Virus record (IMG/VR): IMGVR_UViG_3300009104_002192 | Location: 62,001 to 126,000 of that record | Length of the DNA: 64,000 nucleotides | Direction: 5' to 3' (one strand) | From: a virus | In this document: piece after piece, positions 26,901 through 33,687 of the stretch | How the letters are laid out: every line of letters begins with the position of its first letter | Position numbering within the stretch: position 1 is the first letter of the stretch | Made by a program: the position numbers and the translations under genes | The notes under the pieces: generated by a model | What the model saw: the letters and a program-made list of their open reading frames with translations, nothing else | Databases searched by the model: none | Told to the model about the DNA's origin: nothing

Positions 26901-28323
26901 CGTACCCATCATTACAGACGAAGGGTACCCTGTCGACTTAAATCAAGGAACCGTTCAGTTTTCAGAGGATGATTTTATTCTCGGGAGACTGGATGCGGGG
27001 ACTTCTTGGAGCAGTCTAGACTCCGTGCCCGAAAAATATTTAGATACAGGACTTAATCCGTCTAAGGCTGGTATAAGTTGGAGTAATTTTCATATGGGCT
27101 TTGCTAGCTCGTCAGAGAAGCTTCACGGAAACAAATTGTTCGGGGCACAAGGTTATCCTACCCCCATATCCGTAAATTGTGGAGACGTTATCGGAGACTC
27201 TACCTCGAACGACGAAGCCAGAATAAGCACTTACATTGAATGTACCGGAGGTGTTGATCACCGCGGTGCTGACCCTCGGGATCCTTTGACCCCGGGTCAA
27301 TCTTGTCGACAATACCTTAATCCAAATTTGGCGCAAGGAAGATTTTCAAATTATATTCAACTCCCGTCCCATCATGAGGCAACTCATTCAACGCTTTACA
27401 TGGTGACGAAAAACTCCCACGCACATCCCCACCATCTGAGGACTTTTCAAAATGGGATATTAAGAGGCATCAAATACAATGGATGGTATGAGAGCCTTGA
27501 CCAGAAATTTAGAGAAGATAAAAATTTCCTTTTGTTTGCCGAACACGCAGATCAATTAAATTCATTTGAGCTGGTAGACGACATGATTAAGTATGGCGGT
27601 ATGATTGTGCCTAGCAGGCATTCTTTAACTCCTATAAAATTTTCAGATGGTAGATATTATATATTTGCATTAACGGATCAAAAATTTACTTTACAGAATT
27701 TAGTTTACCCATCCTCGAATACAAACAACTGTTTTAAGGAATACGTATCGGATGTATATGGTTATGGATGGGAGCCATTAAATTATTCTGAGGTTAAAAC
27801 CGAATTTTGGAATTCTGATAGACCAGAAGGAGTCTATAACTTCGATAGGTTAATCAAAGATTTAAAACACGGACATCGTTATGACAAATCTATTGGCTGG
27901 TTAGATCCTGATAATATGGAGGGTTTTGGAACCAATCATGCAACACAATCAAGCAGGCTATTACTCTACAACGATAAGCAATCGGCTGCTACAAAAGTTT
28001 TGAACACACACAACGCTTATGATTCTGACTTAGCTAGCAAAACTATAGTAAGAAATGTAAATTCATCAGATAAGGATGTAGCTTGTGGGACTTGCGGGTT
28101 TGATTTAGTAAGTGCTCCTGTCTTAATGAAAATAGAAGTCCCTAATTCTTTAAATTATTCGGATACTGTACATAATCAAACATGGGGCTCAGATATAACT
28201 TATTATAGTGCCGGAGTTACGATAGAGGATTCTGACGTATCACATCTCAACAGCGCATACCTCTCCTTTGTTGAAGCTCTGGATCTTAAAAATTATCATG
28301 GAACCCATCTAGGCGCATACTAA
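20962..28323 (+). CDS. Giant modular fibre protein with six repeated modules and a LamG insertion
   Basis: This 2453-residue protein is built from six diverged modules beginning near 21088, 21892, 22741, 24709, 25489 and 26728. Each starts EVxxWAxxRVPxxGG, then a helical NAWMxxIKxxxGLRxKLKR, then VNLFxGSNLxxALVPLIxDxG, and a beta region with KYLDTGL and a closing YSxGxxLTDxE. The third module carries an extra 1.2 kb with a LamG-like domain (residues about 742-963). The beta parts may be concanavalin-like. No signal or membrane helix is present. Size and position suggest a virion surface fibre or adhesin; no enzyme motif was seen. The helical/beta repeat unit is not one I can name. Confidence 0.7.
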   Translation: MRNARSKSTFRPRWRRRIAGKAGGQAYPILKSVTSSTGDFIYDPEVSAWAKRVNSAGGSVSNSCLEASSAFIRTIKNQPGLRQKIKRLNLFCGSNLDSSLMPLIIDEGPTQDINHNFASTEYSEKSGIKNSTASGNKYLDTGLDLSWSAVGLTFNDAHIAISTLGANTSSSYKEWIGRDHFSLGSNKENRKLQFRVGEHTIYADNPNPQQGACMGFYLGNCWWGDVSLRLNNRSLENINVSNNSPSNADLSQNFHIFKRNTAYSAPDDFDQTVNFYSIGLGLSDSEATVLYDAVSVFNQAKNRELFEALDIEVWKWANHRIPEAVGDASAHFSSLLVQNASAWMESIKNNNLREKINRANLFLGKSSSNYGYLTSLVPLIIDSGHRTDINNNFLNSDYNLKFGLHGDGATKFLDTGITTRELVSASSNSGHLSVEATSPSPTNTSSSSSNCLIGSKESISTAGGVGMSISLSKTKMTTKAWTALSKSAVPATQGMFTSSIGAGGSNSNARTYFNGAFLSDNSNDIQSTSYDSSLTGSTISLFTLNTVEYGNLGHSSQSIKSYSIGKALTDDEVQNLYAANSNVKRVEIVSDDMDSEVYDWANYRVPANGGLVTQKEAEAVNAWMLKIKTSSGLREKLKRVNLMAGSNLAAKMVPLIVDSGYSKVDKNTNLSEGDSVSTGLRAGDEKSIDTTVKLSDFLTNSSGHFSVKNYASLDTLIMGDTFAHGVITNQSSYSSETSAELLVSSDHVNGSNVFTDSSGAGHAITNHGNTSHQNAVGNPFGSGSAIKFDGSSDYLTVADSASWTFGSGDFTIETWINFSAWESTNFNTIAWFGPVQIDYKRDGGTKQLRMFCYSSGGNTSSIQTWDASLDTWYHIAAVRDSGNLRLFVNGTSLGTPPAHEGNTTLTNATGASAIMARAANSVSGVGSPDRKSAGYIYDFRVSKEAKYSDDFSKPTASFGSTGGPKPALGLTIDSNGVKGYVWDNNRSNAVSYAKLNQATTETKKTVDTSSYSHPTLYSGQPMPYWGYLNTDLPGEEDNQADVSYIVEDNGDHVIDIPQLKQASTWGPGPAAIIVYKNGVIQTHLSDWIHPYAWPIPWSRTLTDLAVGDKIKVVIQYPDWSAPGWEAWPNVWRIGAMENTTVFFKRIVPSTQNALDGLWTVSRTSATASSLYLDGSPVASSTASSNVTNVSDDYVNIMGSYSDDGSIQNHHDNASRIGFYSLGLSLTDAEALTLSEAITAFDTKMRRDLDEEVWDWAYTRVPLNGGSLSESNINNVNTFMLALKTESGLRESIKRLNVFAGSNLSSAMVPLIKDFGDSIEKNYNFTSSDVNQGLNSSGSKYLDTGMSFSELDIISYSNFHVALSRKGNSVSGYANSDAIGNGSIRLNLTNRPVVPVEGADNLIYSGSTITSSTDGSGFLVGTAVNNTETKLYKGSTSSDTGPFDGSSSMSANNFIVCGNQTEAGVVAQFSGRISIYSLGIGLTSGQVSAFNSAVSALELSLERGDFEASNSDAWKWANINVPANGGLVSQKQVTAVNKFMDSISNIHNLRDSIKRMNLFVGENLNAALVPVVSDLGASVETNNNFISSDYISTGPDAGLTGGSGKTLDLKIKARDLGDNFVMALRSNSGSTFDSSSNAPIMGVEEGFSSMTMGSNLGKLSFFTSISSAQTIDTSHYIKTPAIFKDLPRNYNGCDIVGNSILEPSLNTDVGESSCETLENAVSSYDIPNHSFIDSSLSRKILNDRLYCDYRNSDILSRGQQFYGDAGVNFSIDHEKGRNSEGVVALGENGDFCKGFYSVLCSKVEDSNISKLKMYKNGQEMVESQMVNQNIGPAAEIALFGKRNGSVFHSFPSSINIDFYCLGSNAETPDASKNPDVLGDGFLPNEVHNFLIQLDVDLNRKDFQKPDATNGILGNLQTLTSELDPEVSKWANEKVPKVGGKLNPEIVLAVNAWMTKIKERAGLRQKLKRVNLFSSVNLAGALVPIITDEGYPVDLNQGTVQFSEDDFILGRLDAGTSWSSLDSVPEKYLDTGLNPSKAGISWSNFHMGFASSSEKLHGNKLFGAQGYPTPISVNCGDVIGDSTSNDEARISTYIECTGGVDHRGADPRDPLTPGQSCRQYLNPNLAQGRFSNYIQLPSHHEATHSTLYMVTKNSHAHPHHLRTFQNGILRGIKYNGWYESLDQKFREDKNFLLFAEHADQLNSFELVDDMIKYGGMIVPSRHSLTPIKFSDGRYYIFALTDQKFTLQNLVYPSSNTNNCFKEYVSDVYGYGWEPLNYSEVKTEFWNSDRPEGVYNFDRLIKDLKHGHRYDKSIGWLDPDNMEGFGTNHATQSSRLLLYNDKQSAATKVLNTHNAYDSDLASKTIVRNVNSSDKDVACGTCGFDLVSAPVLMKIEVPNSLNYSDTVHNQTWGSDITYYSAGVTIEDSDVSHLNSAYLSFVEALDLKNYHGTHLGAY
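23160..24370 (+). other. GC-richer LamG-containing insertion in module 3
   Basis: Within the 2453-residue gene this stretch is visibly richer in G+C and in codons such as GCG, ACG and GGC than the flanks. It encodes a LamG/LamGL-type domain (FTIETWINFSAWE, WYHIAAVRDSGNLRLFVNGT, YIYDFRVSKEAKY) followed by a second beta domain (YIVEDNGDHVIDIPQLKQA). Module spacing is about 0.8 kb before and after, but 1.97 kb here, so the block is an in-frame addition, probably acquired. Boundaries are approximate. Confidence 0.65.
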
Positions 28324-28343
28324 AACTAAAGAAAGGAAAAAAT

Positions 28344-28592
28344 ATGAAAATGATTATTCTTAACAACGAAGAACTTTCAGAGTTAGAAAAAATTAACTCA
28401 ATGAACCTCCACTTGAATAGAGCTATACAAGCTGTAGAGCTAAGTGAGGGGGAGCATGGTGTAAATTCTGACATTCTTGAAGATCGCGTAACTTGGGAAA
28501 AGTGGATTGGTTTTTTACAGGATAAACCAGTAAAAGAAATTGACTTGGCTGATTTACAAAAAGATATCGACTCTTCTGAAGAAGAAAATTAA
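28344..28592 (+). CDS. Small acidic protein of unknown function
   Basis: An 82-residue product with a GAAAGGAAA ribosome binding site, last in the fibre cassette. It is helical and acidic (NNEELSELEKINSMNLHLNR, ending DIDSSEEEN), with one tryptophan-rich turn (WEKWIGFLQDK). There is no signal, membrane helix or motif. It may be a chaperone or regulator for the large fibre upstream, a common role for small genes in this place, but the sequence gives no direct support. Confidence 0.65.
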   Translation: MKMIILNNEELSELEKINSMNLHLNRAIQAVELSEGEHGVNSDILEDRVTWEKWIGFLQDKPVKEIDLADLQKDIDSSEEEN

Positions 28593-28625
28593 TATCAAAA
28601 GTCTTTCTTTTATATATAATAATTA

Positions 28626-29705
28626 ATGAAGACTTTATGCGCGGCTTTAATCGTCAAGAACGAAAGTAATGTAATATCAAGGTGTTTGAGTAGCTTAAAA
28701 CCTTATATAGATTACTGGCTTGTCTGCGACACCGGCTCTACAGACTCAACCAAAGAGATGGTTCAGTCGGAGCTATCAGAAATCCCGGGAGAACTTCATG
28801 AAGTTCCTTGGGTTAATTTCGGTCACAACAGGAGCGAGCTTTTACGCTTAGCTAAGGGGAAAGCTGATTATTTATTATTGATAGACGCAGATGAAACCTT
28901 ATCTGTCCACGATCCTGATTTTAAAAATAAGTTAAATTTAGATTCTTATTTAATAAAATTTGAAGGAGATTTAGAATGGAGGCAAAAGAAGTTAGTTGGT
29001 AATCATATTAATTGGGAATACAAAGGCGTTACTCATGAATATATAACTTCTAATGAGGATAAAAATTTTCAACCGGCAGACTTTATCAGTTTAAATCATT
29101 TTTGCGACGGGGCAAGAAGGCCAGAAAAGTTCGAAGACGATATAAGTCTATTGAGAAAAGGCATAAAAGAAGAGCCTAAAAATTGTAGATATTGGTTTTA
29201 TTTGGCTCAGACCCTTTTCGATCTAGGGAGATATAAAAAAGCTTTAAAAGCTTATGATTCGACAATTCAGCTATCGGAATGGGATGAAGAAATATATTAT
29301 TCTTTATTTAAAAAAGCCTTATGTTTAAAACATCTTAAGGGCTTTTTTCCTTATGACCAATTCTTTAAAGCTCATCAATTTCGCCCTTCTAGGTTCGAAG
29401 CTATCCATGAGATAATCAGACATTTTAGGGAGAAGGGTTATTACGACATGGCTTACTCTTTGTGCAAAAAGGAGATAAATAAGCCTGAAAGTCAAGATTT
29501 ACTATTCATAGATAAGAGTTTAAACAACTACAAATTAAAAGACGAACTTGCCGTATGCTCATATTGGGTTGGAGAATTCGAAGAAAGCGGCAGATTAAAT
29601 GAGGAATTGCTGAAAAACCCAAAAGTGCCAGAATTCGAAAAGAATCGAATAAAAACGAACCAGCAGTTTGCTGAAAATAAAATCAAAGAAAAGTGTAATT
29701 ACTAG
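28626..29705 (+). CDS. GT2 family glycosyltransferase with TPR-like C-terminus
   Basis: A 359-residue protein. Residues 1-100 have the GT-A glycosyltransferase 2 pattern: LCAALIVKNESNVISRCLSS, VCDTGSTDSTKE and a DAD motif in LLLIDADETL that would bind nucleotide sugar through a divalent metal. Residues about 165-240 read like tetratricopeptide repeats (YWFYLAQTLFDLGRYKKALKAY), which hold protein substrates in several protein glycosyltransferases. It follows the fibre genes directly and precedes the neck genes, so it may glycosylate a fibre or other virion protein. No ribosome binding site is seen; a TATAAT hexamer ends five bases before the ATG. Acceptor and sugar are unknown. Confidence 0.85.
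   Translation: MKTLCAALIVKNESNVISRCLSSLKPYIDYWLVCDTGSTDSTKEMVQSELSEIPGELHEVPWVNFGHNRSELLRLAKGKADYLLLIDADETLSVHDPDFKNKLNLDSYLIKFEGDLEWRQKKLVGNHINWEYKGVTHEYITSNEDKNFQPADFISLNHFCDGARRPEKFEDDISLLRKGIKEEPKNCRYWFYLAQTLFDLGRYKKALKAYDSTIQLSEWDEEIYYSLFKKALCLKHLKGFFPYDQFFKAHQFRPSRFEAIHEIIRHFREKGYYDMAYSLCKKEINKPESQDLLFIDKSLNNYKLKDELAVCSYWVGEFEESGRLNEELLKNPKVPEFEKNRIKTNQQFAENKIKEKCNY
29693..29700 (+). promoter_or_regulatory. GTGTAATT element before the neck genes
   Basis: It overlaps the last codons of the glycosyltransferase gene and ends eight bases before the ATG at 29709. GTGTAATTAC is identical in its first ten bases to the copy at 35694. Confidence 0.45.
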
Positions 29706-29708
29706 CGT

Positions 29709-30224
29709 ATGAAAGTAGTAGACATAGCTGACGAACTGTTTAATGAGTTAGGAGGGCCCTCAACCCTATCTCTTCCAGCTATCGCTTACTGGTTAAGGAC
29801 CAATATCGGGACTCTTAGTAATTATTTGAATGAAGAATTTAGTTTAAATTCTACGTCTTTAGATATAGAAAAAACAGTAGATGAGGAAAAAGTCCAAATC
29901 GATGAAGATGAAAAAGATATTTTAAAAAAGATGTATCATATTCATTATTATGATATTTTATTAAGAAATACTTTGGCTGCAGCTGGCACCGATAGCGTTG
30001 TCGAAATCCAGTCTGACGATACAAGAGTCAGAAGAATCAACAAAAACGAATTAACTAAAACTTATATCAGTTTGAAAAGGACCGAGCAACAAGAGCTTAC
30101 CAAGTTAACAAACGGGTATAAACTTAAAAAATCTCAGCCTTTACAGATCGCTGGTGATGATACTATAAAGGGACAGTTTCCTCATAGGACTTACGAAAAA
30201 AATAAAAACAGGACTCAGGATTAA
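29709..30224 (+). CDS. Head-tail connector candidate
   Basis: A 171-residue, mostly helical protein (VDIADELFNELGGPSTLSLP, AIAYWLRTNIGTLSNYLNEE, later LTKTYISLKRTEQQELTKL) with an acidic centre. It is first in a tightly packed set of four genes between the fibre cassette and the tail tube gene, where siphoviruses place adaptor, stopper and tail-completion proteins. The N-terminal pattern, with two helices carrying a WLRxNIGxL phrase, fits adaptor-type connector proteins in general outline. It is assigned by order and helical character, not by a recognised family. Confidence 0.55.
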   Translation: MKVVDIADELFNELGGPSTLSLPAIAYWLRTNIGTLSNYLNEEFSLNSTSLDIEKTVDEEKVQIDEDEKDILKKMYHIHYYDILLRNTLAAAGTDSVVEIQSDDTRVRRINKNELTKTYISLKRTEQQELTKLTNGYKLKKSQPLQIAGDDTIKGQFPHRTYEKNKNRTQD

Positions 30225-30227
30225 GCC

Positions 30228-30671
30228 ATGGCTAATTTATTAAGCACTACAGACAAGGCTTACTTTACGGGCGTTCTGGGAGATCTTTTCGATACTTTTC
30301 AAAGACCCATTAAAGTCCATAAAGAGCCTTTGAAAAAAATCGTAAACCCTGCTGTAGATGTATACGCAGGGTATGCGGACACGTCTACTCCGGACAATAT
30401 AGAATTTGTCCCTCAATCTAAAATTTTTGAAGCTATGATATCTTACGTAGATAAAAGTCAGTCTTCTTTAGATACAGATATAAACATTCAAATACCTAGA
30501 AACGCTTCTGTAAGAATTAAAGTTAAACAGGACTGTAGAGATTACATCAAAACAGGAAGAACTGAAAGGATAGAAATAGACGGAAAAAGCTTTAATGTTA
30601 TTGGGCAAGAAAGCGTAAAATATAATTTTGGATATTACTTATTTGTATATTACTTGGAACTTACAAAATAA
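30228..30671 (+). CDS. Head-closure (stopper)-like protein
   Basis: A 147-residue, largely beta protein (PIKVHKEPLKKIVNPAVDVY, then DINIQIPRNASVRIKVKQD and KSFNVIGQESVKYNFGYYLF). A short beta-barrel protein in second place after the connector is typical of stopper proteins that close the head and receive the tail. The gene starts four bases after its neighbour and its stop overlaps the next start (ATG at 30671), so the set is translated as one unit. Function is assigned by size and order. Confidence 0.55.
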   Translation: MANLLSTTDKAYFTGVLGDLFDTFQRPIKVHKEPLKKIVNPAVDVYAGYADTSTPDNIEFVPQSKIFEAMISYVDKSQSSLDTDINIQIPRNASVRIKVKQDCRDYIKTGRTERIEIDGKSFNVIGQESVKYNFGYYLFVYYLELTK

Positions 30672-31282
30672 TGGGAAAAATAAATAGACAGGTTTTTAAA
30701 AAAGAGATATCGAAAGCCTTTTCGAAAAGTAAGGTTAAGCATTTGGCCTTTGAGGAAGCTCAAAAAAAAATTGATAGAATTAGAAGAGAGGCTTTGATAG
30801 AGTTTAAGCAGCACCCTGTATCAAAAGAATTAAGATCTGGGAAAAGCGCTAACAACATTTCCAACACTTTGGGAGGCAGAGGAAACCTTTTTACGTTTAT
30901 AGGGTTCCAAGAAGGAGAAGACCCCACTTTTATTGTGGAGAGAGCCATACAAGATATAAGAATAAATAGAACTCCTAGGATCAGAGAGATAGGTAGAAGC
31001 GGAAGGTATGAAATAGCTTTTACAGCAACTTTTCCAAATGTAAAAAGTCTAGAATCTGTTACACCCATGCCTTTCGAAGGCGGCAGAAGCTGGCTAACTG
31101 CGATAGAAAGAGGTATCTCTGGCTTAAGTTATTATATTTATAGTAGAGTTAATGATATAAAAGCTAGTAGGTCTGGCAAGGGCATACAGTCCGATAGCCC
31201 TTATATACCGGGATTAAAATATAGACCAGTAGGATATATATCTTCGATACTCGGCAAAATAAGAAACAGAATTAAGTCATGA
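30671..31282 (+). CDS. Neck/tail-completion protein (HK97 gp10-like position)
   Basis: A 203-residue basic protein with a helical N-terminus (FKKEISKAFSKSKVKHLAFE) and a beta-containing C-terminal half (GRYEIAFTATFPNVKSLESV). The region NTLGGRGNLFTFIGFQEGED and the C-terminal RSGKGIQ resemble tail-completion proteins of the HK97 gp10 type, which act on the capsid side of the tail. It overlaps both neighbours by 1-4 bases. Assignment rests on order and general character. Confidence 0.5.
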   Translation: MGKINRQVFKKEISKAFSKSKVKHLAFEEAQKKIDRIRREALIEFKQHPVSKELRSGKSANNISNTLGGRGNLFTFIGFQEGEDPTFIVERAIQDIRINRTPRIREIGRSGRYEIAFTATFPNVKSLESVTPMPFEGGRSWLTAIERGISGLSYYIYSRVNDIKASRSGKGIQSDSPYIPGLKYRPVGYISSILGKIRNRIKS

Positions 31283-32145
31283 AAGCTCAATACGAAAATA
31301 AGGTAATTTCTAGCACTTTGTTGTGGATGGATCATACCGTAGCCTCTATTGGCTCAGGATATACAAATCATAGTTCTTTATTCTATGACGTAGGGAGCCA
31401 ATGGTATGGATATTACGCTTACGGTTTACCTTACAAACAGGTATTGTCCGATCATTCTGTTAAGCCTAATGCTCCTACCGACCCGAAGGTAATGACTGGG
31501 ATATATGTCGATGGCACGTTCACTACACCCGGACAAGGAGACTTGGTTGACATAGATTACTCTAACGGGCATGTATATTTCTCTTCAGATCAGGCGGGGA
31601 AGACTTTAAGCGGAGATTATGCGGTAAAGGACTTTAATGTCTATTTAACGAACAAGACCGATCAAGACTTACTTTTCGAGACCAAGGTGGAAACTAGACC
31701 TAAGACCAGCACAAATCCGGCCGCTTTAGAAACTGATGTTATTACATACCCAGCGATTTTCATTAAGAATTTAGGTGGAAAAAACGAGCCTTGGGCTTTT
31801 GGCGGAGTGGACGAGACTATCACTAATGTTAGGGCTATAGTGCTTGCGGACAGTCAATTTAATCTAGACGCATCGTGTTCTATTTTAAAAGATAGGGTCC
31901 GAACAAATATAAAGTTAATTGAAGAAAATAATTACCCATTTAATGCTCTAGGTGGGTACAAATCAAGTGTATATAATTATACGGGATTAGCGGCCGGTTC
32001 CACTAGTCACGTATGGGTAAACGATGTTTACGTTTCTCAGTTTAATGTAGACTACATAAGCGAGATAAAAAACGCTAATCCTGACGTTTATAGCGCTATT
32101 GTAGATGTAGATCTGAGAAGCGAAAACAGAATGCCCAGAGCGTAA
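31279..32145 (+). CDS. Tail terminator or neck protein candidate
   Basis: The 288-residue, beta-rich product (GDYAVKDFNVYLTNKTDQDL, VRAIVLADSQFNLDASCSIL) is the last gene before the tail tube. Siphoviruses usually place the tail terminator here, but that family is commonly about half this length, so an extra domain or a different neck role is possible. Its start overlaps the previous stop (ATGA). An AT-only hairpin and a GTGTAA element separate it from the tube gene. The protein family is not recognised. Confidence 0.5.
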   Translation: MKAQYENKVISSTLLWMDHTVASIGSGYTNHSSLFYDVGSQWYGYYAYGLPYKQVLSDHSVKPNAPTDPKVMTGIYVDGTFTTPGQGDLVDIDYSNGHVYFSSDQAGKTLSGDYAVKDFNVYLTNKTDQDLLFETKVETRPKTSTNPAALETDVITYPAIFIKNLGGKNEPWAFGGVDETITNVRAIVLADSQFNLDASCSILKDRVRTNIKLIEENNYPFNALGGYKSSVYNYTGLAAGSTSHVWVNDVYVSQFNVDYISEIKNANPDVYSAIVDVDLRSENRMPRA

Positions 32146-32149
32146 AATG

Positions 32150-32173
32150 TTAATTATTTTAATAAATAATTAA
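32150..32173. other. AT-only perfect hairpin before the tail tube promoter element
   Basis: TTAATTATTT (32150-32159) and AAATAATTAA (32164-32173) are perfect reverse complements around a 4-base loop. No T-tract follows on the + strand, so it is a weak terminator at best. It may stabilise the 3' end of the neck mRNA. Confidence 0.4.
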
Positions 32174-32178
32174 AAAAA

Positions 32179-32186
32179 GTGTAAAA
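32179..32186 (+). promoter_or_regulatory. GTGTAAAA element before the tail tube gene
   Basis: GTGTAAAAATAAATA begins 36 bases before the ATG at 32215 and is followed by CTAAGGA, the likely ribosome binding site. Confidence 0.5.
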
Positions 32187-32214
32187 ATAAATATCAACTA
32201 AGGATTTAAAAATT

Positions 32215-33333
32215 ATGGGAAAAAATAGAATCATTTATCAGAGTCAGGCCGTGTATGCCGGGCCCGCCGCCCCTAGTGGAACCTATCTCAATGAGACAGG
32301 TGTTGCGGCAGGCGTATCATACGCTCAACCTTCGAACCTCCAACGTGTACAGAACGTCAACTATAGCTTTGACATTTCTCGTACAGATGTTAACCAATTT
32401 GGTGAGCTAGCAAATATCGACCGGGTTATTCTCGAATCTCCTTCTGTGTCGCTGGACTTCTCTTACTACTTTGCAGATTTTGCAAACGAGAAGACGCTTG
32501 GCTTTACCATCATGAACAACTCTACTCTTAAGTCTTCCATCTCTGGAATGCTTAACCGAGTGACCGATGAGAGAAATTATTATGTTAGGGTAGTCAACGA
32601 AGGTCAAGACGTTAACGATCTTACTGGGGCGACTACAACTGGCACGGGCGTTAATGACGTGGTTGCTATCGGTAATGCCTTTTTGGCATCTTACTCTAGT
32701 GACGCTTCTGTGGGAGACTTCCCAACTGCAAGTATCACTGTGGAAGCTTTGAATATCGCTTTCGATAAGGGTACCACAGGAAATATTATTCCTGCCATTA
32801 ACCCCACTACAGGCGGAAAGAAGACGCAAACATATGCACTTCCAGATGCAAGCTCGAATGTCCAAAACGATTACTCGGTCGTAAGACCCGGAGATATCAC
32901 CATGGACCTCGCTACGGGGCTTTTAGGTGCAGACGATGGCGACGTTAAGATCCAAAGCTACAGCTTAAGCTTTGACTTGGCTCGTGAGCCACTGCAGCAG
33001 CTTGGAAGTAAGTTCGCGTTTGCTCGTGAAATGACCTTCCCTGTTACGGTTTCTCTATCTGTTGACGCTCTATTGGGCGATCTGCGTACTGGCAACTTGG
33101 CTGACCTCGTTTCTGGTGACGGCACCTCGGTGCACGATCTGGTAATCCACCTTAAGAGTGGAGGAGACGACCACTGTCAATATCTCTTGAAGCAGGCTAA
33201 GCTTGACGGACACAGCTATAGCACCTCGATTGGTGACAACAAGACTGTTACGTTGAACTTCAGCTCTCAGATTGGTTCTTCACAGCAAACTGGTGTTGGA
33301 CTGTTTATGAGTGGTGTTGGACACGACGCATAA
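32215..33333 (+). CDS. Major tail tube protein
   Basis: A 372-residue beta-rich protein, alone between a promoter element and a strong terminator, and just before the chaperone and tape measure genes. Its codon use is GC-richer and more uniform than its neighbours, as in the capsid gene, suggesting high expression. The N-terminal half has NVNYSFDISRTDVNQFGELA, then VSLDFSYYFADFANEKTL; the C-terminal half ends TVTLNFSSQIGSSQQTGVGL, with strand patterns typical of siphoviral tube proteins. The order SID...G..A...E.P.V...SYY recurs in the 59505 product, which looks like a paralogue. It would polymerise around the tape measure protein. Confidence 0.75.
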   Translation: MGKNRIIYQSQAVYAGPAAPSGTYLNETGVAAGVSYAQPSNLQRVQNVNYSFDISRTDVNQFGELANIDRVILESPSVSLDFSYYFADFANEKTLGFTIMNNSTLKSSISGMLNRVTDERNYYVRVVNEGQDVNDLTGATTTGTGVNDVVAIGNAFLASYSSDASVGDFPTASITVEALNIAFDKGTTGNIIPAINPTTGGKKTQTYALPDASSNVQNDYSVVRPGDITMDLATGLLGADDGDVKIQSYSLSFDLAREPLQQLGSKFAFAREMTFPVTVSLSVDALLGDLRTGNLADLVSGDGTSVHDLVIHLKSGGDDHCQYLLKQAKLDGHSYSTSIGDNKTVTLNFSSQIGSSQQTGVGLFMSGVGHDA

Positions 33334-33356
33334 TAAATCTTAAAAGATTAAAACAT

Positions 33357-33388
33357 GGGCCCCTCTTTTAGAGGGGTCCTTTTTTTTG
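33357..33388 (+). terminator. Intrinsic terminator after the tail tube gene
   Basis: GGGCCCCTC (33357-33365) pairs with GAGGGGTCC (33371-33379), one wobble, loop TTTTA, followed by eight or nine T residues. Confidence 0.95.
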
Positions 33389-33395
33389 TATTGGA

Positions 33396-33403
33396 GTGTA
33401 AAA
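33396..33403 (+). promoter_or_regulatory. GTGTAAAA element before the chaperone genes
   Basis: It lies nine bases after the tube-gene terminator; AAGGAAAAAGGG follows as ribosome binding site for the ATG at 33425. Confidence 0.5.
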
Positions 33404-33424
33404 ACTAGTAAGGAAAAAGGGAAA

Positions 33425-33658
33425 ATGTCTGGCTTTAATCAGGACGGAAAAGCTAAGGAATTCATATTCTTTCATAATCGTCGTAAGATAATTAATCTCT
33501 ACAAACAGTATTTATTTTTACTGGAAGATTTAAAAGAAGACTACGATATACCAGATGAAATTTATGAAAGAAATAGGAAGAGAGTGCTTGATTTCGGCAA
33601 CGACACTATTCGTGAGTTAGAAGAAAATCTGGAAAAATTTGAGATTTATTTGAAATAA
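33425..33658 (+). CDS. Small helical protein between tube and tape measure genes
   Basis: ATG 33425 is chosen because AAGGAAAAAGGG lies just upstream; an in-frame earlier start would overlap the terminator. The 77-residue product is highly charged and helical (RRKIINLYKQYLFLLEDLKE, ERNRKRVLDFGNDTIRELEE). Position fits a tail assembly chaperone or an accessory of one. No slippery heptamer linking it to the next frame was found. The family is not recognised. Confidence 0.65.
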   Translation: MSGFNQDGKAKEFIFFHNRRKIINLYKQYLFLLEDLKEDYDIPDEIYERNRKRVLDFGNDTIRELEENLEKFEIYLK

Positions 33659-33687
33659 ATTATAATATTTAGGCAAAAGGAAAAGTT

